From Willaertia magna (taxonomy: Eukaryota > Heterolobosea > Eutetramitea > Acrasida > Naegleriidae), in assembly GCA_902984215.1 (NCBI GenBank), contig CADWAF010000158.1, positions 1-17,826 of the forward strand: a DNA stretch of 17,826 nucleotides, given 5' to 3'. Below, piece by piece: positions 9,969 through 17,826 of the stretch (positions are counted from its first letter, which is position 1; every line of letters starts with the position of its first letter). The notes below the pieces were generated by a model. It worked only from the letters and a program-made list of their open reading frames with translations. It searched no databases and was not told where the DNA came from. Both the position numbers and the translations under genes were made by a program.

Positions 9969-10340
9969 TTTTTTCTAATTCACAGTTTTGGGGTTGGAGT
10001 TGGAGAAATGAAATTGCTTCCTCCTTAAAAGAATGGGTAACTTTTTTTGGACCTCACTTCTTTTTATATTATTTTATATTATACCCACTCATAATGTAAC
10101 AATAGGTATTTACGTTAATAAAAAAACAAAACACTTTATATATCATTTCTTTTGTTTTCTACGCAAATTAAAGAACTACTGCATTGCGTTAATCATTCTG
10201 CAATTAATTCTTTAATTTCTAAACAAACATTCGGAACTATGATATTGGTATCGTTGGCTTACCTAGAACCAAAACGTTGCATTTTTTAACGGATGGTTTG
10301 AAATTTTTGTTACAAAATCCATGCAAATTGGTTGGAAAAA
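9969..10340. promoter_or_regulatory. Divergent promoter of the two P-type-ATPase-fold genes
   Basis: This 372-bp gap lies between the ATGs of the P5B gene (-) and the TMEM94-like gene (+). It is AT-rich, with a GGGTTGGAGTTGGAG stretch near 10001-10015 close to the P5B start. It holds an inverted pair of one hexamer, ACGCAA at 10161-10166 and TTGCGT at 10184-10189. The 10-mer ACGCAAATTA at 10161-10170 is identical to 5745-5754 in the UFM1 promoter. A 60-codon open frame at 10033-10215 shows no protein-like features. No RNA gene was seen. Confidence 0.35.
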
Positions 10341-13300
10341 ATGGATGTGTATGAAGATGATAACATTATAGCGGAAACTACGAACAACACAGAAATTAAT
10401 CCAAATACCAATGAAGAAACGGAAAGTAATTTACCTAATATTATTATTGAAATGGCTTCTTATCCGGAACAACAAAATCTCAAACCGAATCATATTAATA
10501 GAGATTCAACAAACACTGAAGATGAATTAACACCTTCTATTTACAGTAGTGAAGAAACCGATAATACATTAGGTACTCTTCAAATTAATAAGCCAATAAA
10601 TATGAGTCCAACATCTATAACACCATCACCACTACCATTTTCACCAATAAATACCAATGGTCAAATATCGGAACCTATATTTCTTCAAGATAACATCACA
10701 AAATTATCTTCTCAAAAATTACATTCAAACATTGGTTTAGCAACTAAAAAAGCAAGAGAAATATTATTCTCAGTGTTGGAAGAGACAATTCTTCGAATAG
10801 AAAAGAAAGTTACAAAAAATAAGTTAATTATATTATTAAATGTTTTATTACTGAAAACACCATTAAGAGGAGGATTAATATTTTTATTAGGAATAATATT
10901 AAGTATATTTTTATTAATAGCAACTATATTAAAATATAAAAATATACCTTATATAGATTATTTTGGAACTAATAATAGAATTTTAGTTGAATGTATTTTG
11001 TTATTTATATTTACTATATTTTATTTAATTTTTAATACAATAAGTTATTATAGAAAGAATTATATTTTTATTTATTTATTAAAAAAGAAATATAAACAAT
11101 TAATTGGAGGTGATTTTGAATTTTCAATGAAAAGTAAAGATGGAAATTTATTTGAAGGAATTAATATGATTCCATACTGTTTAATTTTTGTATTAAGAGA
11201 TGGTGAATGGGTAAAACTGCCACACATACTTTTAGTTGAGGGAGATATAGTACATTCAAATAATGTTCAATTAGAATTGGAAAAAAATCATGTGAGTTTT
11301 GAACCAGTTAATGATAAAGAAATATCAGATGAAAATATGACAAATATTTATCGAGTTACTAAAACTCCATTAGTGGGACATTTAGAGAAAACATTTGAAG
11401 AAATGTTTTTAGGAATTAATGGTAATGAAAAAGTAATGGAGAAAATGCCATTAAAAAGTAAATTAAATAATTTTTTGAATGTAATTACAATTTTTGGATA
11501 TATCGGACTAATTATTCCAATAGTCGTTAATTTAATACGTGTGTTGGTTGAGCAACCTGAGTTCTCTTATGATTGGGTAAATTTAATGTTTATCCAACCT
11601 ACATATGTTACTTTATTCTTAATACCTTTGATTTTTCCTTTTTTATGGCTAGTATTATTACTTTTAACAAATATTCAATTATTATCATGCTTTGAATATT
11701 TAAAAACTGTAAATATACCTATAGGAAGTAATGTAAATGAATTAAAGATTCCTTTGAAATATAAGTTTAAAAATTTTTGGAAATATTTATTAAAATTTAA
11801 TAGTAATTATTTTGACAATTTAATTACATTAGGTTCCATAACTGCATTATGCGCAATAAATAGGACAGGATTGTTAGCTGATTTACTATATGCACCTGAA
11901 AGAATTTTATTTATGAAAACAAATCATATTCAAGAGCAAAATGAAATAAACAGTGGTATTAATCTTGTGGAAAGTAGTTCTAACATTGTACAGGGAGAAC
12001 AAATTCAAGAAGAATTACACAATGTACAGACTGACCATAGTGATGTTTTTATTTCTGATGAGAATCATACACATGACAAAAGTCAACCACTTTCACATGG
12101 AGCTCAGAATGAAAGTAATACTAGCTTAGCGGCTTACAATAATCAAGATAATTTATCTAATCATGGAAATGTGAATGATACAAAAACAACAGAATTAATA
12201 ACACTGGAAGTATTATTTGACAGAACTGCTTCCAAAGAGGAAGATGTTATTAGGTTTCAAGATCCACAATGGGAAACTCACTCTAATTTATTAAAACCAT
12301 TAGGATTAAGTTTATTTCTCACAGGAAGCAGTCAACTTCCTGATTTTGATAAAGTTGAGGGAATGTTAGATGCCAAGTCACACTTGTGGAAAAAGTATGC
12401 ATATTTGTTGGGAAAAGAGATTGGATTTTCAGATAACGTTATTGAAAGTTTTATATTTAAGAAGAGAATTCATATTCAATATTTAAATTTGGAAATGTCT
12501 TCAATTGTTGTAGAATATGAAAAACAAGAAATGCAATTACACGCCTTTGGAGAGCCAGAATTATTATTGGACTATTGTACAGATTATTATTCTGGAATGG
12601 ATATTAAAACTATGACCAGTTCTATTAGAAATTCTATTTTAGATACAGTAAAAAATTGGAAAGAAAGAAGGGATTTGTACTGTATTGCTATTTCTTACAG
12701 TCCTATAGATCAAAGATATGAACACTTAGTTAATTCTATTGATAATAGTGTGATCAATATTACAAAGAAAGAACATTTAGGTATCTCTTCACCTAATATC
12801 ATTATTGACGAAACACCATCGCTTTCAGTTAGCCCATTGGCCAATTCTATTTTTGATGGAGGGAGTTCAACAAATGACAAATATTTAAGAGAAATAGAAA
12901 ATATGCACAGAGGTCAAATCTTATTGGGAGTATTAGCATTAAGACAACAACCTAAACATGATCTAGCAGAATTTATAAAAGAAATTCAAGAGAATTCAGG
13001 TATTCGTTTTATCCATTTCTCTCAATACAATACCCAAAAGACTAAAGCTTTTGGTAATAAGATTGGTATGGAAGTAGATTGGAATTGTTGTATTTCATTA
13101 AATGAAAATGATTGTGTAGAGTTAGATGTAGAAGATTTAAAAGCTAAGTTACCACATGGTATTGAAAATATTAAGAATCATATTAAAAATGTAGATGATG
13201 TACCATTGTTAGTTAGTTTATTTTCTGACAGTAATTATTACAGTATTAAGCAAATGATTGGTGTGTTACAAGATAATAATGAAGTTGTTTGTTGTATTGG

Positions 13301-14514
13301 AAGTTCTATTAACATGAATAATTCTTTAAGTTTTATGCAGAGTAATTTAGCTATTTCTGTAGATCCATCAAGTCAACAACATTTAAGGCCAATCCAAACT
13401 AGTACTTATTATCAACAACATAACGATGAAGAAGCTATGATGATTAAAAATATGGTTCATGGCACTGAAGAGATTTCTGATTTACAAGAGGATATTTCTC
13501 CATTCCTTTCTTTCCCATGTGCATTACATATTCAAATGAACAGATCAGAAACTAAAATATCTACATTTTTAATTTTATATCATTTGATTAAGGAAGGTAG
13601 AAGGTTAACTCAAAACGTTAAACAAACTCTACTTTTTTTATTTGGATGTCACTTTAGTTTGTTTATTGTTCAATTATTGAGTGTTGTAATGGCTCTACCT
13701 TCTACTTTATTTAATGGTGTACAAATATTATTTTTAAGTATTATATTAATACCTTTATTATCAATTTCCATATTAGGAACACCAATGGAACCAAAGATAA
13801 TGAATTTAATTTCATCTAAAAACAAAATAGAATTATCTAAATATATTAAATTAAGTATTCTGACAATAGTAAGATTTAGTTTACCAATACCAATGTTATT
13901 TGTAGTTTATTTTTGGACAATAATAGAAATGAATAACAGTATTTACAATAATTCAGGTAAAAGTTTACCTAATATTGGAGTAATATGGGGAGATCAAATA
14001 GATATTACAATAAGGAGAAGTGTAGTTTTTGAAAATATCATTACATATGCACAAACTATTACAATGTTTTTTGCTGTATACTATTATGGTAAGTTTATTT
14101 TTAGTGATTCTTAATTTCTTAATTTTTATTTAGGATTTTTATTGATTGGTACAATGCACAGAGTTCACTCTATATTCACAGTAAATCCATTAAGGAATAT
14201 TTGGTTTTGGATTAGTTTTCCTTTCTGTTTGTTGTTGCAAGCTCTTTACACTTTCTTATCTTGTATTGCAATTTCTCACAGTGATTTACAAGTGTGGCCC
14301 AACTATCCAGTAAGTAATTTTTAGTGTTTTAATTTATTTATGAATTCGTTTGTTTAATAAGCCATATGCTTATGTAGTTGTGTTTGTTTGGCCATTTATA
14401 ATTATTGTTTTGGATGAATTGATCAAAATTAGAATTAGAAAACACTTTTTCAATAGCCAACAAAAAGCTAAATTACTTTTTGATACTAAACTAGGAATGT
14501 ATTCACCAAAATAA
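10341..14514 (+). CDS. TMEM94: TMEM94-family P-type-ATPase-like membrane protein
   Basis: Three exons: 10341-14088, 14134-14309 and 14362-14514, with introns of 45 and 52 nt (both GTAAGT). The product is 1358 aa, almost the length of human TMEM94, an ER protein reported to load Mg2+ into the ER. The N-terminal 120 aa are polar. Membrane helices lie near 177-197, 214-236, 379-403 and 420-448, with more after about 1096. Family landmarks: LPHILLVEGDIV, QDPQWETHSNLLKPLGLSL, FGNKIGMEVDWNCCISL, CCIGSSINMNNS (984-995) where true P-type ATPases have GDGxND, and the C-terminal FDTKLGMYSP. At the expected phosphorylation loop the sequence is AINRTGLLA with Asn507, not Asp. No GMN tripeptide is present. 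The start is the first in-frame ATG; a TTG three codons upstream was rejected. Confidence 0.92.
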
Positions 14515-14804
14515 TTATAATGTGCATCTTTAAATGTTTATGAAATAACTCTTACAAAAATATAAATTTATGAAAAATAAGACAAACTACAGAAAGGTAA
14601 TGGGTTTGATTGAGATATGGTTGTGAAAAAAACTAAAATTCATTAACATTTGATATTTGTTCTAAAGTTTCTCCCTTTCTTATTCTTTCTTTTAAATATA
14701 AAATAAAATTTAATTATTCACTACACTTCTAATACTTGTAGTCCCGCACACTTCTTATATTCCTTTTAAACAAGTACAGAACTTTTTGTCTCAAATAAAT
14801 TTTG
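14515..14804. other. Intergenic, no gene recognised
   Basis: AT-rich spacer after the TMEM94-like gene. I see no protein-like frame on either strand, no tRNA cloverleaf and no terminal inverted repeat that I can confirm. A pyrimidine-rich stretch lies near 14668-14695. Near the end the phrase TTTGTCT is repeated (14784-14790 and 14801-14807), each copy followed by AAATAAA-like sequence that leads into the low-complexity block. Confidence 0.5.
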
Positions 14805-15020
14805 TCTAAAATAAAAATAAATAAATAAATAAAAAAATAATAAATAAATAAGTAAAAATAAATAAAAATAAATAAATAATAAATAAATAAAAAATAAATA
14901 AAAAAATAAATTAAAATAAATAAATAATAAATAAAAATAAATAAATAATAAATAAATAATAAATAAAAAATAAAAAAATAAATATAAAATGTTAAAAAAT
15001 AAAAAAATAAATATAAATTA
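14805..15020. repeat. (AAAT)n-type low-complexity block
   Basis: About 215 bp made almost wholly of AAAT and AAATAAT units of varying A-run length on the plus strand, without a G or C for most of its length. At the right end a 24-nt block (14965-14988) is repeated exactly at 14994-15017, a 29-bp period, so the array has grown by local duplication. It abuts, and on the minus strand replaces, the end of the transposase remnant. It may derive from a poly(A)-like or target-site expansion, or simply from slippage. Confidence 0.85.
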
Positions 15021-16463
15021 CCAAGTAAATCAAGCTCTGTATTTCTTAATTTGCCCGATAATTCTTACTTTGCATTTGCACTAAACCACAGCTTAAACAG
15101 ACACCTAAAAACCCTTGAAAACTGGTGCATAGGATCAATGCATTAACTTTTTATCCACTTAAATGCTTTCAACTGTAAAAACGGAGTTTTACCCTTTATA
15201 CTATCAATTTCATATTCATCTAGGTGATGGTGGTTAGAAATGAAATTAATTCTAGCTTCACAACGAGGCTTGTTATTCAAATGTGTTGGAAATACTTGTT
15301 TCTTTCCAGCATACTCATCTTTATTGTTACAATAGCTACAACCATTGTAGCCATTATGACTTGTCATATTATACACCAATGTTTTTGCAGGCAAATCTAA
15401 AACAGAGCTTACAACCAAACACTTAACACTACAAAAAGTAATATAAAATTAAAATTATATAAACTTACCTATTAAACTCACCGTACTGCTTGTAATGAAT
15501 GTTACAAGCAATTCTTTCTTCACAAGTAACCAAATCATTCACCAAATAATTAAAATAAATATTACTTGGTTTGGAATCACCAAACTAAATTCCAGTAAAT
15601 AACAGATTCTCTATGTTGTATCGTTCTTCCTTCTTCATATCTAAAATCGTAAAAAAGGAAGGCCATAAAGAGTAAGTAGAAGATTTAAAAAAACTGATTC
15701 TATCACAATTAAAGTTCAGTAAAATAGAATTAACTCCTAAAATACTCTTATAGTGTTTAAAATTATTTCCATTGTAAACATTCTAATAACACTTTGTATT
15801 CTCTTTATAATTTTCTATATAAAATTTAATCTTTTTTCTAAAATCCGATTTCCCTAAAAGTACTTTTAATTGATTTTGTAAACTATTGTAATAAAAATAA
15901 TTTTCCAAACTCTGTAAACATTTACTGCATTTAGATGTAGTACTAGTAATTCTACATCTATCACAAACGTAAATTTTCTTCATGTCATTAATGTTATTAA
16001 CTTATTTAAATAAATCTTTTCTTGTACACAATAAATTATTCTCTTTCGGTAAAAAACAAGCAATAATTTTCAACAGTAAATTAATTTTAGACTTCGGGAT
16101 ATTAAAATTAATTATTAAAAACAATAATAAAGTTATTGTGAATCTATTAGTTAAATTAAATCTATTATACAATTTCTCATCTTCTTCTTCTGTTTGTAAA
16201 TTAAAATAATTATCATATAAATTAAATTCTACTTCTTCTAAATCTTTTTCTTCTAAATCTTCTTGTTCTTCTAAATCTTGTTCTTCTAAATCTTGTTCTT
16301 TTTGTTTTTCTAAAGCTTTATCTTTTTGTTCTTCTAAATTAATATTCTGCTCCGCTTGTTGAAAGGAATTGTTAAATAAAGAATAAAATTTTTCTTGTTC
16401 ATCCATTCTTTTTTTACGTCTAACATTTTGGATTCTACTACTACAATTGCGTTTCCTATACAA
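15021..16463 (-). pseudogene. Decayed Tnp2/CACTA-like DDE transposase, 3' truncated
   Basis: One reading frame can be followed without a frameshift from 16463 (first ATG 16406-16404) through a 40-nt GTAAGT...TAG intron (15468-15429) to the AAAT block. It is broken by stops at 16004-16002 (TAA), 15785-15783 (TAG), 15587-15585 (TAG), 15145-15143 (TAA) and 15067-15065 (TAA). Order: a basic start, a Glu/Leu/Gln-rich segment, a helical part ending LPKENNLLCTRKDLF, a Cys4 zinc ribbon (CDRC...CSKC), NFNCD and SLWPSF, LLFTGI-stop-FGDSKP, LDLPAKTLVYNM, HNGYNGCSYC, IKGKTPFLQL and, beyond the fourth stop, DPMH then LFKLWF. This matches Tnp2-type transposases, which usually have GLWFG, DLPAKA, GYYGCxxC, GVKGPSPL and DYMH. 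The third stop is likely TGG changed to TAG. The element is dead as read and its distal part is missing. Confidence 0.8.
16231..16340. repeat. Degenerate 15-nt tandem repeat coding the Glu/Leu-rich segment
   Basis: On the plus strand the unit TCTTGTTCTTCTAAA recurs with small changes and insertions, best preserved at 16261-16305. On the minus strand it codes repeated DLEEQ-like pentapeptides within the transposase remnant. The segment is predicted to be a charged helix or disordered linker. Such in-frame repeats vary in copy number by slippage. Confidence 0.7.
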
Positions 16464-16704
16464 ATGGTTAAATGTTGCCAGTTACAACTTACATGATTGA
16501 ATAAAAACTAAGGACCAATACTGGCAGTAAATAAAAAATGATGTACTTACATTTTTTTATTATTGAGGTTTAACTTATTGGTTGCCGCCAATATTCATAA
16601 AATATAATTTGGCGGGAACAAAATACAAAATTCTATGGAGCTTGGAATTTAATGTTTTTAATTCCAGAGTTACACCAATCAACATTAAAAAACATCTTTA
16701 AAAC
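16464..16704. promoter_or_regulatory. Divergent promoter with two E2F-like sites
   Basis: This gap lies between the transposase remnant (-) and the SAP-like frame (+). TTTGGCGGGAA at 16608-16618 matches the textbook E2F/DP site exactly, and TTGCCGCCAA at 16582-16591 is a one-mismatch copy on the opposite strand, so the two face each other about 16 bp apart. A second inverted pair, GCCAGT (16477-16482) and ACTGGC (16521-16526), lies nearer the transposase. These GC-bearing motifs stand out in otherwise AT-rich DNA. No RNA gene was seen. Confidence 0.4.
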
Positions 16705-17085
16705 ATGCCACCAAAGTTAAAAGCAATTTCACAAAAAACAACTTCCAATACAACAACAGTCACTGAAGTTGTTCTACCTAAAAAGAAGCCTTCAATAATT
16801 TTAATTCAAAACAATACAATAAACTCAAATTCAAGTCAAAACACAAGCACCAATGTTTTAACCAATTCCACAAATACCCAAAAACAAAGTACTCAATCCA
16901 TTAGTTCCACAAACTCTATTGTTTCAATTCCACTAACATTAACCAATCCAGTTGTTTCAAGTGCTTTGAAGCCTGTTGTAATTTACGATTACGACGTCAC
17001 AAATTTAAAAACCAAAAACAAAGATGTAATAAATATAATTAATTTAGATGTGTTAAAGGAATTTTGCAGAATTGTAAAAAACTAA
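16705..17085 (+). CDS. Ser/Thr/Asn-rich protein with a possible broken SAP-like motif
   Basis: 126-aa frame from an ATG after an A-rich leader to a TAA. The first 80 residues are Ser/Thr/Asn/Gln-rich with short basic patches (MPPKLK, PKKKP). The end reads INLDVLKEFCRIVKN. Directly after the TAA (17083-17085) the same frame continues as IPGYKPSLKKPYYVKMVLQY up to a second TAA at 17191-17193. Joined, the two parts look like a SAP DNA-binding motif (hydrophobic-xxLKxFCR, then GxKxxL). So this is either a short gene with a chance extension or a 161-aa protein cut by a stop, like the neighbouring transposase with which it shares a promoter. An accessory protein of the same element is possible. Function is unknown. 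Confidence 0.5.
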   Translation: MPPKLKAISQKTTSNTTTVTEVVLPKKKPSIILIQNNTINSNSSQNTSTNVLTNSTNTQKQSTQSISSTNSIVSIPLTLTNPVVSSALKPVVIYDYDVTNLKTKNKDVINIINLDVLKEFCRIVKN

Positions 17086-17218
17086 ATTCCTGGTTACAAA
17101 CCATCTTTAAAGAAACCTTACTATGTTAAGATGGTGTTACAATATAATGATTTAATTGTCCAAAATTGTTTGTTGGTTAATGGTTCTTTGTAAAGTGTTA
17201 AAAAACATGTAAAAAAAA

Positions 17219-17826
17219 ATGTCTCAACAAGAACCAGAATATAAACATTGGATTAATAAATATAAAATGCAATCCCACATAGAAGGTGGTTATTTTACTG
17301 AAATATTTCGTAATCCACTTCAAATAAATCCATTCCAAAAGCAACAACAAACAACACAAATAACTTCCGAAAATAAAGAAGAAAAAAGAAATTTAAGTAC
17401 AAGTATTTTCTATTTATTAAATGGAAAGGATTTTAGTTGTTTTCATAAAATTAAAAGTTATGAACAGTGGCATTATTATGTTGGAAATACTTCTTTAATT
17501 ATTCACATTTTAAATCCAAAAACAAAATCTTATGGAAAATTTATTTTAAATAATAATTTTAAAACAAGTTCATTAATAAATTCTTTAAATTCAATGAATG
17601 CCTTAATGAATCCATTAATTATTGATAATAACGAAAATAATAATTTAATTAGTGACGTGACATGTATTGTAGAACCAGAATGTTGGTTTGCAGCAGAATT
17701 AATAGATAAGAATGAAGAAAATTTTGTATTAAGTGGTTGTACTGTTTCATTTGGTTTTGATTTTAGAGATTTTGAAAAGGCGAAAAGAAGTGAATTATTA
17801 AGGGATTATTTATTGAAAGAAGAAAA
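17219..17826 (+). CDS. Cupin_5 (DUF985) family protein, partial at window edge
   Basis: The frame opens with an ATG after an A9 run and stays open for 202 codons to the end of the window; no stop is reached. Family landmarks in order: HIEGGYFTEIFR (20-31), LSTSIFYLLNG (59-69), the cupin metal-site pattern with His76, Glu82 and His85 in FHKIKSYEQWHYYVGN, then ECWFAAEL (154-161) and GCTVSFGFDFRDFE (173-186), where relatives have GCTVxPGFDFxDFE. It lacks a signal peptide and is probably cytosolic. The family is a single-domain beta-barrel with a likely metal site; its reaction is not settled. The missing part is probably just the last few residues. It starts 25 bp after the second TAA of the SAP-like frame, so its promoter must lie within that frame. 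Confidence 0.92.
   Translation, partial: MSQQEPEYKHWINKYKMQSHIEGGYFTEIFRNPLQINPFQKQQQTTQITSENKEEKRNLSTSIFYLLNGKDFSCFHKIKSYEQWHYYVGNTSLIIHILNPKTKSYGKFILNNNFKTSSLINSLNSMNALMNPLIIDNNENNNLISDVTCIVEPECWFAAELIDKNEENFVLSGCTVSFGFDFRDFEKAKRSELLRDYLLKEE

Noticed and set aside
10033..10215. 60-codon open frame in the P5B/TMEM94 promoter gap
   Set aside because: Composition is that of AT-rich DNA read in frame, with no motif, and it occupies the promoter region; nothing supports translation.
10332..10340. Upstream TTG start for the TMEM94-like protein
   Set aside because: An in-frame ATG follows three codons later in a better A-rich context; nuclear genes here start with ATG.
14805..15020. AT-rich block as a replication origin or centromere-like element
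   Set aside because: Simple AAAT slippage explains it and no further origin feature is seen.
15143..15418. Independent small zinc-finger gene (91 aa)
   Set aside because: Its upstream and downstream sequence continue the same transposase homology across a splice site and a stop; it is an exon fragment of the pseudogene.
15982..16209. Plus-strand 75-aa frame
   Set aside because: It is antisense to the transposase remnant and has no features of its own.
1..17826. Nuclear code in which TAA and TAG are sense codons
   Set aside because: All well-recognised complete genes end at a TAA or TGA exactly where their families end (UFM1, TMEM94-like, P5B), so TAA is a stop in the host.

Overview
The window is very AT-rich nuclear DNA from a unicellular eukaryote. 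Genes are packed tightly on both strands and carry tiny GT-AG introns (seven visible, 40-70 nt, six of them with a GTAAGT donor). Coding regions use A/T third positions and end in TAA or TGA. A heterolobosean amoeba (Naegleria/Acrasis type) is my best guess and a dictyostelid is the alternative; this placement is inference from gene style, not a database match.

Layout: (1) 88-2376 (+), a large single-exon protein with a bacterial-type cyclophilin-like domain, a lysine/arginine-rich nuclear signal and a C-terminal SHOCT-like motif. (2) About 2483-4611 (-), an ABCG half-transporter whose Walker A motif is split by an intron; no ATG can be found for it. (3) 4621-5568 (-), an unrecognised 315-aa protein. 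(4) 5798-6117 (+), UFM1 in two exons. (5) 6136-9968 (-), a three-exon P5B-type ATPase. (6) 10341-14514 (+), a three-exon TMEM94-family protein, head to head with the P5B gene. (7) 14515-15020, intergenic DNA ending in a 210-bp AAAT-type low-complexity block. (8) about 15021-16463 (-), a decayed Tnp2/CACTA-like transposase with five in-frame stops. (9) 16705-17085 (+), a divergent ORF with a possible SAP-like motif that is also cut by an in-frame stop. (10) 17219 to the window edge (+), a DUF985 cupin gene that runs off the end.

Themes: four genes encode membrane transport or ER-linked functions (ABCG, P5B ATPase, TMEM94-like, UFM1). Three of the transporter-type proteins carry substitutions at normally invariant catalytic positions: the ABCG Q- and H-loops, DKTNTLT in the P5B protein, and Asn at the expected phospho-Asp of the TMEM94 homologue. 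The right end is an accessory region holding a mobile-element remnant with a two-way promoter that contains two E2F-like sites. The most unusual items are the cyclophilin-like/NLS/SHOCT protein, the head-to-head pair of P-type-ATPase-fold genes with altered phosphorylation motifs, and the transposase whose stops are all TAA or TAG with no frameshift.
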